A stretch of 64,000 bases of DNA from Megalopta genalis (lineage: Eukaryota > Arthropoda > Insecta > Hymenoptera > Halictidae), in the NCBI RefSeq assembly GCF_051020955.1, contig NW_027477085.1:1-64000 (forward strand). Reading direction: 5' to 3'. Below, in pieces: positions 1 to 13,320 of the stretch. The position numbers and the translations under genes are program-made. Below the pieces are notes generated by a model. It saw only the letters and a list, made by a program, of their open reading frames with translations. It was not told where the DNA came from and made no database searches. Each line of letters starts with the position of its first letter. Position 1 is the first letter of the stretch.

Positions 1-440
1 AAATCCATGCGAAACAAATGCTTTAGCTTCAAATACTTGCGATATAAATGATATAGCTACAAATCCACGCGAAACACATGATTTAACTTCAAATCAGTGC
101 GAAGTAGAAGGCTTAGCTTCAAATCCATGCGAATCTAATGGTTCGGCTTCAAATACGTGTGGAATGCATGATTTAGCTTCAACTGCATGCGAAACAACGA
201 GTTACCTTCAAATTCACGCGAAACACATAATTCAGCTTCAAATCAATGCGAAGTAGCAGGTTTAGCTTCAAATCCATCCGAAACACATGATTTAGCTTCA
301 AATCAATGCGATGTAGAAGGTTTAGCTTCAAAACCAAGCGGAACACATATGATTTAGCTTCATATACTTGCGATATAAATGAAGTAACTTCAAATGCTGA
401 GGATACAATCAAGTTAGCTTCAAATCCATGCAAATTGCAT

Positions 441-520
441 GATTAAGCTTCAAATCCATGGGCAACACACGATTTAGGTTCATTGTCATGGTAAACACAT
501 GATTTAGCTTCACATACATG
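441..520 (+). repeat. Divergent marker cassette with GGTTCATTGTCATGG
   Basis: Three unusual consecutive monomers: one beginning GATTAAGCTTC, which creates a HindIII site, one with CCATGGGCAACACAC, and one reading GGTTCATTGTCATGGTAAAC. The same cassette appears near 6973-7053, 8597-8677, 11181-11260 and 25864-25944, with small differences such as CATGGGCATC in the copies near 8.6 and 11.2 kb. Its rarity makes it a good tag for tracing segmental copying. The copies near 8.6 and 11.2 kb belong to one duplication; the others are older or more distant relatives. Confidence 0.85.
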
Positions 521-1884
521 CGAAACAAATGGTTTAGCTACAAATACTTGTGATATACATTATTTAGCTACAACTGCATGCGAAACAAACGAGTTTGCCT
601 CAAATCCATGCGAAAACACGATTTAGCTTCAAATCAATGCGATGTAGAAGGTTTAGCTTCAAATCCAAGCGAAACACATGATTTAACTTCAAATCCACGG
701 GATGTAGAAGGATTAGCTTCATATCCATGCGAAACACATTATTTAGTTGCAAATCAGTGCGAAGTAGTAGGCTCATGTTCAAATCAATGCGATTCAAATG
801 GTTCATCTTCAAATACTTGTGAAAGACATGATTTAGCTTCAACAGCATGCGAAACAAACGAGTTAACTTCAAATCTATGCGAAACACATGATTTAGCTTC
901 CAATCAATGCGATGTTGAAGGTTTAGCTTCAAATCCATGCAAAACACGTGATTTAGCTATTAATTAATGCGAAGTAGAAGGCTTAGCTTCAAATCCATGC
1001 GAAACAAATGGTTTAGCTTCAAATACTTGTGATATACGTTATTTAGATTTAACTGCATGCGCAACGAACGAGTTAGCTTCAAATCCATGCGAAACACATG
1101 ATTTAGCTGGAAATCAATGCGATGTAGGAGGTTTAGATTCAAATCCATGCGAAACAAATGATTTAGCTTCAAATCAATGCGAAGTAGAAGGCTTAGCTTC
1201 AAATCCATGCGAAAAATATGGTTTAGCTAGAAATACTTGTGATATACATTATTTAGCTACAACTGCATGCGAAACAAACTTGTTATCTTCAAATCCATGC
1301 GAAACACATGATTAAGCTTCAAATCAATGCGATGTAGAAGGTTTAGCTTCAAATCCATGCAAAACACGTGATTTAGCTACTAATTAATGCGAAGTAGATG
1401 GCAGTGCTTCAAATCCATGCGATACAAATGGTTTAGCTTCAAATACTTGTGATATACATGATTTAGCTTCAACAGCATTCGAAGCAAACGAGTTAGCTCC
1501 AAATCGACGCGAAACACATGATTTAACTTCAAATCAGTGCGAAGTAGAAGGCTTAGCTTCAAATCCATGCGAATCTAATGGTTCGGCTGCAAATTCTTGT
1601 GAAATGCATGATTTAGCTTCAACAGCATGCGAAACAACGAGTTACCTTCAAATCCACGCGAAACACATAATTTAGTTTCAAATCAATGCGATGTAGAAGG
1701 CTTAGCTTCAAATTCAAGCGAAACACATGATTTAGCTTCAAATACTTGCGATATAAGTGATATAGTTTCAAATGCAGGCGAAACGAACGAGTTAGCTTCG
1801 AATCCATGCGAAACACAAGATTCAGCTGCAAATCAATGCGATGTAGAAGGCATAGCTTCAAATCCATGCAAAACACGTGATTTA

Positions 1885-4795
1885 GGATCCAACCAATGCG
1901 AAGTAGAAGGCTTAGCTTCAAATCCATGCGAATCAATTGATTAGCTGCAAATACTTGTGATATACAAGATTTAGTTTCAACTGCATGCGAAACAAACGAG
2001 TTAGCTTCAAATCCATTCGAAACAAAATATTGAGCGTCAAATCAATGCGAAGTAGAAGGCAGAGATTCAAATCCATGCGATACAAATGGTTTAGCCTCAA
2101 ATACTTGCGATATACATGATTTAGCTTCAACCGCATACGAAGCAAACGCGTTATCTCCGAATCCACGCGAAACACATGATTTAGCTTCAAATCAATGCGA
2201 AGTAGCAGGTTTAGCTTCAAATCCATGCGAAACACATGATTTAGCTTCAAATACTTGCGATATAAGTGATATAGTTTCAAATGCAGGCGAAACGAACGAG
2301 TTAGCTGCAAATCCATGCGAAACACATGATTCAGCTGCAAATCAATGCAATGTAGAAGGTTTAGCTTCAAATCCATGCCAAACACATGATTTAGCTTCAA
2401 ATCCATGGGATGTAGAAGGTTTAGCTTCAAATCCATGCGAAACACATTATTTAGGTGCAAATCAGTGCGAAGTAGAAGGCTCAGGTTCAAAGCCATGCGA
2501 TTCAAATGGTTCATCTTCAAATACTTGTGAAAGACATGATTTAGCTTCAACTGCATGCGAAACAAACGAGTTACCTTCAAATCCACGCGAAACACATGAT
2601 TTAGGATCAACTCAATGCGATGTAGAAGGCTTAGCTTCAAATCCATCCAAACACGTGATTTAGGATCCAATCAATGCGAAGTAGAAGGCTTAGCTTCAAA
2701 TCCATGCGAAACAAATGGTTTAGCTTCAAATACTTGCGATATAAATGATACAGCTTCAAATACAGGAGAAACAAACGAGTTAGCTTCAAATTCATTCGAA
2801 ACACAATATTTAGCGTCAAATCAATGCGAAGTAGAAGGCAGAGCTTCAAATCCATGCGATACAAATGGTTTAGCTTCAAATACTTGTGATATACATGATT
2901 TAGCTTCAACTGCATTCGAAGCAAACGAGTTAGCTCCTAATCCACGCGAAACACATGATTTAACTTCAAATCAATGCGAAGTAGAAGGCGTAGCTTCAAA
3001 AACATGCGAAATAAATGGTTTAGATACAAATACTTGTGATATACATTATTTAGCTACAACTGCCTGCGAAACAAACGAGTTAGCTTCAAATCCATGCGAA
3101 ACACATGATTTAGCTTCAAATCAATGCGATGTAGAAGGTTTAGCTTCAAATCCATGCGAAACAAATTATTGAGCTTCAAACACTTGGGATATAGTTGGTA
3201 TAGCTTCAACTGCATGCGAAACAACCGAGTTACCTTCAAATTCACGCGAAATACATGAGTTAGCTTCAAATCAATGCGAAGTAGCAGGTTTAGCTTCAAA
3301 TCCATGCGAAACAAATGATTGAGCTTCCTACACTTGGGATTTAGGTGATATAGCTTCAACTGCATGCGAAACAAATGAGTTACATTCAAATCCACGCGAA
3401 ACACATAATTTAGCTTCAAATCAATGCGAAGTAGCAGGTTTAGCTTCAAATCCATGCGAAACAAATGATTGAGCTTCCTACACTTGGGATATAGGTGATA
3501 TAGTTTCAAATGCAGGAGAAACAAACGAGTTAGCTTCAAATCCATGCAAACAAACGATTTAGATTCAATTCAATGCCAAGTAGAAGGCTCAGCTTCAAAT
3601 CCATGCGAAACAAATGGTTTAGCTTCAAATACTTGCGATATAAATGATACAGCTTCAAATACAGGAGAAACAAACGAGTTAGCTTCAAATCCATGCAAAA
3701 CACACGATTTAGCTTCAATTCAATGCCAAGAAGAAGGCTTAGCTTCAAATCCATGCGAAACATATTATTTAGGTGCTAATCAGTGCGAAGTAGAAGGCTC
3801 AGGTTCAAAGCCATGCGATTCAAATGGTTCATCTTCAAATACTTGTGAAAGACATGATTTAGCTTCAACTGCATGCGAAACAAACGAGTTACCTTCAAAT
3901 CCACGCGAAACACATGATTTAGCTTCAAATCAATGCGATGTAGAAGGCTTAGCTTCAAATCCATGAAAAACACGTGATTTAGGATCCAATCAATGCGAAG
4001 TAGAAGGTTTAGCTTCAAATCCATGCGAAACAAATGGTTTAGCTTCAAATACTTGCGATATAAATGATACAGTTTCAAATACAGGAGAAACAAACGAGTT
4101 AGCTTCAAATCCATGAAAAACACACGATTTAGCTTCAATTCAATGCCAAGTAGAAGGCTTAGCTTCAAATCCATGCGAATCAATTGTTTAGCTGCAAATA
4201 CTTGTGATATACATGATTTAGATTCAACTGCATGCGAAACAAACGAGTTAGCTTCAAATCCATTTGAAACACAATATTTAGCATCAAATCAATGCGAAGT
4301 AGATGGCAGTGCTTCAAATCCATGCGATACAAATGGTTTAGCTTCAAATACTTGTGATATACATGATTTAGCTTCAACAGCATTCGAAGCAAACGAGTTA
4401 GCTCCAAATCGACGCGAAACACATGATTTAACTTCAAATCAATGCGAAGTAGAAGGCTTAGCTTCAAATCCATGCGAAACAAATGATTGAGCTTCCAACA
4501 CTTTGGATATAGGTGATATAGCTTCAACTGCATGCCAAACAAATGAGTTACATTCAAATCCACTCGAAACACATAATTTAGCTTCAAATCAATGCGAAGT
4601 AGCAGGTTTAGCTTCAAATCCATGCGAAACAAATGATTGAGCTTCCTACACTTGGGATATATGTGATATAGTTTCAAATGCAGAAGAACGAACGAGTTAG
4701 CTTCAAATCCATGCGAAACACATGATTCAGCTGCAAATCAATGCTATGTAGAAGGCTTAGATTCAAATCCATGTAAAACACTTGATTTAGGATCC
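1885..4795 (+). repeat. BamHI-marked monomer subfamily, left cluster
   Basis: B monomers preceded by TTTAGGATCCAATC instead of TTTAGCTTCAAATC create GGATCC at 1885-1890, 2663-2668, 3982-3987 and 4790-4795. They follow an A-type monomer with ACACGTGA or ACTTGA in place of ACACATGA and precede GAAGTAGAAGG. A second cluster with the same signature lies at 21.4-25.2 kb, so the two regions share ancestry. I found no such sites in the regions between that I read closely. Confidence 0.8.
2615..3172 (+). other. Longest plus-strand open frame (185 codons), not supported as a gene
   Basis: The frame reads decapeptides of the LASNPCETHD type, with one Cys per decapeptide (NPCETNG, NTCDIND, NTGETNE and NQCEVEG variants). 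It starts on an ATG inside the satellite and ends at a TGA made by a variant C monomer (AATTATTGAGCTTC). There is no unique N-terminus, signal peptide, ribosome binding site or promoter context. The adjoining array continues the same peptide pattern in other frames after single-base indels. A true repeat protein would be expected to keep its frame across the array. I list it only because it is the best plus-strand candidate. Confidence 0.12.
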
Positions 4796-5215
4796 AATCA
4801 ATGCGAAGTAGAAGGCTTAGCTTGAAATCCATGCGAAACAAATGCTTTAGCTTCAAATACTTGCGATATAAATGATATAGCTTCAAATACAGGAGAAACA
4901 AACGAGTTAGCTTCAAATCCATGCAAAACACACGATTTAGCTTCAATTCAATGCCAAGTTGAAGGCGAAGCTTCAAATCCATGCGAATCAATTGTTTAGC
5001 TGCAAATACTTGTGATATACATGATTTAGTTTCAACTGCATTCGAAGCAAACGAGTTAGCTCCAAATCCACGCGAAACACATGATTTAACTTCAAATCAG
5101 TGCGAAGTAGAAGGCTTAGCTTCAAATCCATGCGAATCTAATGGTTCGGCTTCAAATACGTGTGGAATGCATGATTTAGCTTCAACTGCATGCGAAACAA
5201 CGAGTTACCTTCAAA

Positions 5216-6346
5216 TCAACGCGAAACACATAATTTAGCTTCAAATCAATGCGAAGTAGCAAGTTTAGCTTCAAATCCATGCGAAACACATGATTTAGCT
5301 TCAAATATTTGCGATATAAGTGATATAGTTTTCAAATGCAGGCGAAACGAACGAGTTAGCTGCAAATCCATGCGAAACACATGATTCAGCTGCAAATCAA
5401 TGCAATGTAGAAGGTTTAGCTTCAAATCCATGCCAAACACATGATTTAGCTTCAAATCCATGGGATGTAGAAGGTTTAGCTTCAAATCCAAGCGAAACAC
5501 ATTACTTAGGTGCAAATCAGTGCGAAGTAGAAGGCTCAGGTTCAAAGCCATGCGATTCAAATGGTTCATCTTCAAATACTTGTGAAAGACATGATTTAGC
5601 TTCAACTGCATGCGAAACAACCGAGTTACCTTCAAATTCACGCGAAATACATGAGTTAGCTTCAAATCAATGCGAAGTAGCAGGTTTAGCTTCAAATCCA
5701 TGCGAAACGAATGATTGAGCTTCCTACACTTGGGATTTAGGTGATATAGCTTCAACTGCATGCGAAACAAATGAGTTACATTCAAATCCACGCGAAACAC
5801 ATAATTTAGCTTCAAATCAATGCGAAGTAGCAGGTTTAGCTTCAAATCCATGCGAAACAAATGATTGAGCTTCCTACACTTGGGATATAGGTGATATAGT
5901 TTCAAATGCAGGAGAAACAAACGAGTTAGCTTCAAATCCATGTAAACACACGATTTAGATTCAATTCAATGCCAAGTAGAAGGCTCAGCTTCAAATCCAT
6001 GCGAAACAAATGGTTTAGCTTCAAATACTTGCGATATAAATGATACAGCTTCAAATACAGGAGAAACAAACGAGATAGCTTCAAATCCATGCAAAACACA
6101 CGATTTAGCTTCAATTCAATGCCAAGAAGAAGGCTTAGCTTCAAATCCATGCGAAACATATTATTTAGCTGCAAATCAGTGCGAAGTAGAAGGCTCAGGT
6201 TCAAAGCCATGCGATTCAAATGGTTCATCTTCATATACTTGTGAAAGACATGATTTAGCTTCAACTGCATGCGAAACAAACGAGTTACCTTCAAATCCAC
6301 GCGAAACACATGATTTAGCTTCAAATCAATGCGAAGTAGAAGGCTT
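5216..6346 (+). repeat. Mosaic copy of 2161-2560 and 3205-3950
   Basis: The left part (to about 5615) follows 2161-2560 at an offset of ~3,055 bp. It shares the monomers with GGTGCAAATCAGTGC and GGCTCAGGTTCAAAGCC. The right part (from about 5601) follows 3205-3950 at an offset of 2,396 bp, including the odd CCTACACTTGGGATTTAGG and CAACCGAGTTACC variants. The join therefore skips ~640 bp of the presumed source. One-base differences such as AGTTTTC near 5329 against AGTTTC near 2274 show later drift. Confidence 0.8.
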
Positions 6347-8040
6347 AGCTTCAAATCCATGCGAAACAAATGGTTTAGCTAGAAATACTTGTGATAAACA
6401 TTATTTAGCTACAACTGCATGCGAAACAAATGAGTTATCTTCAAATCCATGCGAAACAAGTGATTTAGCTTCATATCAATGCGAAGTAGAAGGCTTAGCT
6501 TCAAATCCATGCGAAACAAATGGTTTAGCTAGAAATACTTGTGATATACATTATTTAGCTACAACTGCATGCGTAACAAACGAGTTAGCTTCAAATCCAT
6601 GCGAAACACATAAATTCAGATGCAAATCAATGCGATGTAGAAGGTTAGCTTCAAATCCATGCCAAATACATGATTTAGCTTCAAATCCATGGGATGTACA
6701 AGGTTTAGCTTCAAATCCATGAGAAACAAATGATTTAGCTTCAGATACTTGCGATATAAGAGATATAGCTTCAAAATCTGGAGGAACAAACGAGGTGGCT
6801 TCAATTCCATGCGAAACAAATGATTTAGCTTTAAATCAATGCGAAGTAGAGGGATTAGCTTCAAATCCATGAGAAACACATATGATTTAGCTCCAAATAC
6901 TTGCGATATAAATGAAGTAACTTCAAATGCAGAGGATACAATCAAGTTAGCTTCAAATCCATGCAAAACACATGATTAAGCTTCAAATCCATGGGCAACA
7001 CATGATTTAGGTTCATTGTCATGGTAAACACATGATTTAGCTTCACATACATGCGGAAGAAATGGTTTAGATTCAAATACTTGTGATATACATGATTTAC
7101 CTTCAACTGCATGCGACACAAACGAGTTAGCTTCAAATCCATGCGAAACACATGATTCAGATGCAACTCAATGCGATGTAGAAGGTTTAGCTTCAAATCC
7201 ATGCCAAACACATGATTTAGCTTCAAATCCATGGGATGTAGAAGGTTTAGCTTCAAATCCATGAGAAACAAATGATTTAGCTTCAGATACTTGCGATATA
7301 AATGATATAGATTCAACTGCATGCGAAAAAAACGATTCAGCTTCAAATCCAAGGGAAACACATGATTTAACTTCAAATCAATGCGAGGTAAAAGGGTTAG
7401 CTTCAAATCCATGCGAAACGAATGATTTAGCATCAAATACTTGCGAATATAAGTGATATAGCTTCAAATGCAGGCCAAACAAACGAGTTAGCTTCAGATC
7501 CATGCGAAATACATGATTTAGCTTCAACTGCATGTGAAACAAACGTGTTAGCTTCAAATCCAAGCGAAACAGATGATTTAGCTTCAAATCAATGCGAAGT
7601 AGAAGGCGTAGCTTCAAATCTGTGCGGAACAAATGGATATGATTCAAAAACTTGTGATATAAGTGATATAGATTCAACTGCAGGCGAAACAAACGAGATA
7701 GCTTCAAATCCATGCAAAACACATGATTAAGCTTCAAAACAATGCGAAGTAGAAGGCTTAGTTTCAAATCCATGCGGAACACACGATTTAGCTTCAAATC
7801 AATGCGATGTAGAAGGTTTAGATTCAAATCCATGCGAAACAAATGATTGTGTTTCAAACACTTGGGATATAGGTGATATAGCTTCAACTGCATGCGAAAC
7901 AAACGAGTTACCTTCAAATCAACGCGAAACACATGAGTTAGCTTCAAATCAATGCGATGTAGAAGGTTTAGCTTTAAATCCATGCGATACAAATGATTGA
8001 GTTTCAAACACTTGGGATAAAGGTGATATAGATTCAACTG

Positions 8041-9540
8041 CATGCGAAACAAACGAGTTACCTTCAAATCCACGCGAAACACATGATTTAGCTTCAAATC
8101 AATGCGATGTAGAAGGTTTAGCTTCGAATCCATGCGATACACAAGATTTAGCTTCAAATCAATGCGATGTAGAAGGTGCAGCTTCAAATCCATGCGACGC
8201 ATATGATTTAGCTTCAAATACTTGCGATATAAGTGATATAGCTTCAAAAGCTGGAGCAACAAACGAGGTAGCTACAATTCCATGCGAAATAAATGATTTA
8301 GCTTCAAATCAATGCGATGTAGATGGATTAGCTTCAAATCCATGCGAAACAAATGGTTTAGCTACAAATACTTGTGATATATATTATTTAGCTACAACTG
8401 CCTCCGAAACAAATGAGTTAGCTTCAAATCCATGCGAAACACATGATTTAGCTTCAAATCAATACGATGTAGAAGGTTTAGCTTCAAATCCAAGCGAAAC
8501 ACATATGATTTAGCTTCAAATACTTGCGATATAAATGAAGTAACTTCAAATGCTGAGGATACCATCAAGTTAGATTCAAATCCATGCAAAACACATGATT
8601 AAGCTTCAAATTCATGGGCATCACATGATTTAGGTTTATTGTCATGGTAAACACATGATTTAGCTTCACATACATGCGAAACAAATGGTTTAGCTTCTAA
8701 TACTTGTCATATACATGATATAGCTCCAACTGCATGCGAAACAAACGAGTTAGCTTCAAATCCATGCGAAAGACATGATTAAGCATCAAATCAGTGTGAA
8801 GTAGAAGGCTTAGCATCAAATCCCATGCGAATCAAATGGTTTAGATTCAAATACTTGTGATGTACATGATTTAGCTTCAACTGCATGCCACACAAACGAG
8901 TTAGCTTCAAATCCATGCGAAACACATAAATTCAGATGCAAATCAATGCGATGTAGAAGGTTTAGCTTCAAATCCATGCGATACACAAGATTTAGCTTCA
9001 AATCAATGCGATGTAGAATGTTCAGCTTCAAATCCATGCGACACATATGATTTAGCTTCAAATACTTGCGATATAAGTGATATAGCTTCAAAAGCAGGAG
9101 GAACAAACGAGGTAGCTTCAATTCCATGCGAAACACATTATTTAGCTGCAAATCAGTGCGAAGTAGTAGACTCATGTTCAAATCAATGCGATTCAAATGG
9201 TTCATATTCAAATACTTGTGAAAGACATGATTTAGCTTCAACTGCATGCGAAACAAACGAGCTAGCTTCAAGTACATGCGAAACACATGATTTAGCTTCA
9301 AATCAATGCAATGTAGAAGGTTTAGCTTTAAATCCATGCGATACACAAGATTTAGCTTCAAATCAATGCGATGTAGAAGGTTTAGCTTCAAATCCATGCG
9401 AAACGCATGATTTAGCTTCAAATCAATGCGATGTAGAAGGTTTAGCTTCAAATCCATGCCAAACACATGATTTAGCTTCAAATCCATGGGATGTAGAAGG
9501 TTTAGATTCAAATCCATGAGAAACAAATGATTTAGCTTCA
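8041..9540 (+). repeat. Segmental duplication, copy 1 (offset 2,584 bp)
   Basis: This stretch matches 10625-12124 with very few differences. It includes the divergent HindIII cassette, the 32 bp monomer with ACACATATGATT, and the one-base insertion in AAATCCCATGCGAATC near 8820. The match stops sharply: 9541 onward reads GATACTTGCGATATAAATG, whereas 12125 onward reads CATACTTGCGATATAAGTG. Confidence 0.88.
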
Positions 9541-10624
9541 GATACTTGCGATATAAATGATATAGATTCAACTGCATGCGAAAAAACGATTCAGCTTCAA
9601 ATCCAAGGGAAACACATGATTTAACTTCAAATCAATGCGAAGTAAAAGGCTTAGCTTCAAATCCATGCGAAGCGAATGATTTAGCATCAAATACTTGCGA
9701 ATATAAGTGATATAGCTACAAATGCAGGCGAAACAAACGAGTTAGCTTCAGATCCACGCGAAACACATGATTCAGATGCAAATCAATGCGATGTATAAGG
9801 TTTAGCTTCAAATCCATGCCAAACACATGATTTAGCTTCAAATCCATGGGATGTAGAAGGTTTAGCTTCAAATCCATGAGAAACAAATGATTTAGCTTCA
9901 CATATTTGCGATATAAGTGATATAGCTTCAAAAGCTGGAGGAACAAACGAGGTAGCTTCAATTCCATGCGAAACAAATGATTTAGCTTCAAATCAATGCG
10001 AAGTGGAAGGCTTAGCTTCAAATCCATGCGAAACAAATGGTTTAGCTACAAATACTTGTGATATACATTATTTAGCTACAACTGCATGCGAAGCAAACGA
10101 GTTAGCTTCAAATCCATGCGAAACACATGATTTAGCTTCAAATCAATGCGATGTAGAAGGTTTAGCTTCATATCCAATCGAAACACATGATTTAGCTTCA
10201 AATACTTGCAATATAAGTGATACAGCTTCAAATACAGGCGAAACGTACGAGTCAGCAACAAATCCATGGGATGTAGATGTTTTAGCTTCAAATCCATGCG
10301 AAACACATTATGTAGCTGCAAATCAGTGCGAAGTAGGAGGCTCAGGTTCAAATCCATGCGATTCAAATGGTTCATCTTCAAATACTTGTGAAAGACATGA
10401 TTTAGCTTCAACTGCATGCGAAACAAACGAGTTAGCTTCAAATCCATGCGAAACACATGATTTAGCAACAAATCAATGTCATGTAGAAGGTTTAGCTTCA
10501 AATCCATGAGAAACACATGAATTAGCTTCAAATCAATGCGATGAAGAAGGTTTAGCTTCAAATCCGCCCGATACAAATGATTTAGCTTCAAATACTTGCG
10601 ATATAAGTGATATAGATTCAACTG

Positions 10625-12829
10625 CATGCGAAACAAACGAGTTACCTTCAAATCCACGCGAAACACATGATTTAGCTTCAAATCAATGCGATGTAGAAGG
10701 TTTAGCTTCGAATCCATGCGATACACAAGATTTAGCTTCAAATCAATGCGATGTAGAAGGTGCAGCTTCAAATCCATGCGACGCATATGATTTAGCTTCA
10801 AATACTTGCGATATAAGTGATATAGCTTCAAAAGCTGGAGCAACAAACGAGGTAGCTACAATTCCATGCGAAATAAATGATTTAGCTTCAAATCAATGCG
10901 ATGTAGATGGATTAGCTTCAAATCCATGCGAAACAAATGGTTTAGCTACAAATACTTGTGATATATATTATTTAGCTACAACTGCCTCCGAAACAAATGA
11001 GTTAGCTTCAAATCCATGCGAAACACATGATTTAGCTTCAAATCAATACGATGTAGAAGGTTTAGCTTCAAATCCAAGCGAAACACATATGATTTAGCTT
11101 CAAATACTTGCGATATAAATGAAGTAACTTCAAATGCTGAGGATACCATCAAGTTAGATTCAAATCCATGCAAAACACATGATTAAGCTTCAAATTCATG
11201 GGCATCACATGATTTAGGTTTATTGTCATGGTAAACACATGATTTAGCTTCACATACATGCGAAACAAATGGTTTAGCTTCTAATACTTGTCATATACAT
11301 GATATAGCTCCAACTGCATGCGAAACAAACGAGTTAGCTTCAAATCCATGCGAAAGACATGATTCAGCATCAAATCAGTGTGAAGTAGAAGGCTTAGCAT
11401 CAAATCCCATGCGAATCAAATGGTTTAGATTCAAATACTTGTGATGTACATGATTTAGCTTCAACTGCATGCCACACAAACGAGTTAGCTTCAAATCCAT
11501 GCGAAACACATAAATTCAGATGCAAATCAATGCGATGTAGAAGGTTTAGCTTCAAATCCATGCGATACACAAGATTTAGCTTCAAATCAATGCGATGTAG
11601 AATGTTCAGCTTCAAATCCATGCGACACATATGATTTAGCTTCAAATACTTGCGATATAAGTGATATAGCTTCAAAAGCAGGAGGAACAAACGAGGTAGC
11701 TTCAATTCCATGCGAAACACATTATTTAGCTGCAAATCAGTGCGAAGTAGTAGACTCATGTTCAAATCAATGCGATTCAAATGGTTCATATTCAAATACT
11801 TGTGAAAGACATGATTTAGCTTCAACTGCATGCGAAACAAACGAGCTAGCTTCAAGTACATGCGAAACACATGATTTAGCTTCAAATCAATGCAATGTAG
11901 AAGGTTTAGCTTTAAATCCATGCGATACACAAGATTTAGCTTCAAATCAATGCGATGTAGAAGGTTTAGCTTCAAATCCATGCGAAACGCATGATTTAGC
12001 TTCAAATCAATGCGATGTAGAAGGTTTAGCTTCAAATCCATGCCAAACACATGATTTAGCTTCAAATCCATGGGATGTAGAAGGTTTAGATTCAAATCCA
12101 TGAGAAACAAATGATTTAGCTTCACATACTTGCGATATAAGTGATATAGCTTCAAAAGCTGGAGGAACAAACGAGGTAGCTTCAATTCCATGCGAAACAA
12201 ATGATTTAGCTTCAAATCAATGCGAAGTGGAAGGCTTAGCTTCAAATCCATGCGAAACAAATGGTTTAGCTACAAATACTTGTGATATACATTATTTAGC
12301 TACAACTGCATGCGAAGCAAACGAGTTAGCTTCAAATCCATGCGAAACACATGATTTAGCTTCAAATCAATGCGATGTAGAAGGTTTAGCTTCATATCCA
12401 ATCGAAACACATGATTTAGCTTCAAATACTTGCAATATAAGTGATACAGCTTCAAATACAGGCGAAACGTACGAGTCAGCAACAAATCCATGGGATGTAG
12501 ATGTTTTAGCTTCAAATCCATGCGAAACACATTATGTAGCTGCAAATCAGTGCGAAGTAGGAGGCTCAGGTTCAAATCCATGCGATTCAAATGGTTCATC
12601 TTCAAATACTTGTGAAAGACATGATTTAGATTCAACTGCATGCGAAACAAACGAGTTAGCTTCAAATCCATGCGAAACACATGATTTAGCAACAAATCAA
12701 TGTCATGTAGAAGGTTTAGCTTCAAATCCATGAGAAAAACATGAATTAGCTTCAAATCAATGCGATGAAGAAGGTTTAGCTTCAAATCCGCCCGATACAA
12801 ATGATTTAGCTTCAAATACTTGCGATATA
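10625..12829 (+). repeat. Segmental duplication, copy 2, with a 360 bp internal loss
   Basis: Bases 10625-12124 copy 8041-9540 (offset 2,584). Bases 12125-12829 then copy 9901-10605 (offset 2,224). The 360 bp between 9541 and 9900 are absent here. That is exactly 12 monomers, so the monomer register is kept across the join. The direction (loss here or gain in copy 1) cannot be fixed from these two copies alone. Confidence 0.87.
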
Positions 12830-13320
12830 AGTGGTATAGCTCCAAATGCATGCGAAACAAACGAGTTAGCTTCAGATCCATGCGAAACATATGATTTAGA
12901 TGCAAATCAATGCGGCGTAGAAGGCTTAGCTAAAAATCCATGCGAAACGAATGATTTAGCTTCAAATACTTGCGAATATAAGGGATACAGCTTCAAATGC
13001 ATGCGAAACAAACGAGAAAGCTTCAAATACTTGCGATATATATGAAACAGCTTCAAATGCAGACAAAACAAACGCGTTAGCTTCACATCCGTGCGAAACA
13101 CATGATTTAGCTAGATATCCAAGGGAAACACATGATTTAGCTTCAAATCAATGCGAAGTAGAAGGCTTATCTTCAAATTTCTTGCGATACAAATCGTTTA
13201 GCTTCAAATGGAGGCGGAACAAACGAGTTAGCTTCAGATCCATGCGAAATACATGATTTAGCTTCAAATCAATTCGAAGTAGAAGGCTTTGCTTCAAATC
13301 CAAACGAGACACATGATTTA
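12419..13320 (+). repeat. 902 bp tandem duplication, copy 1
   Basis: Identical or nearly identical to 13321-14222, which follows immediately. Shared private variants include ACTTGCAATATAAGTGATAC at the start, CCGCCCGATAC, CCACATCCGTGCG-like monomers in the middle and CAAACGAGACACATG at the end. The length is 30 monomers plus 2 bp, because the unit contains off-length monomers such as GCGAATATAAG and TTTCTTGCGATAC. Small differences, for example GATTTAGATTC against GATTTAGCTTC near 12628, show brief divergence. Confidence 0.9.

Noticed and set aside
441..520. GGTTCATTGTCATGG cassette as a foreign insertion
   Set aside because: Its units keep the 30 bp length and the conserved GATTTAGCTTC half, so they are divergent monomers and not inserted DNA.
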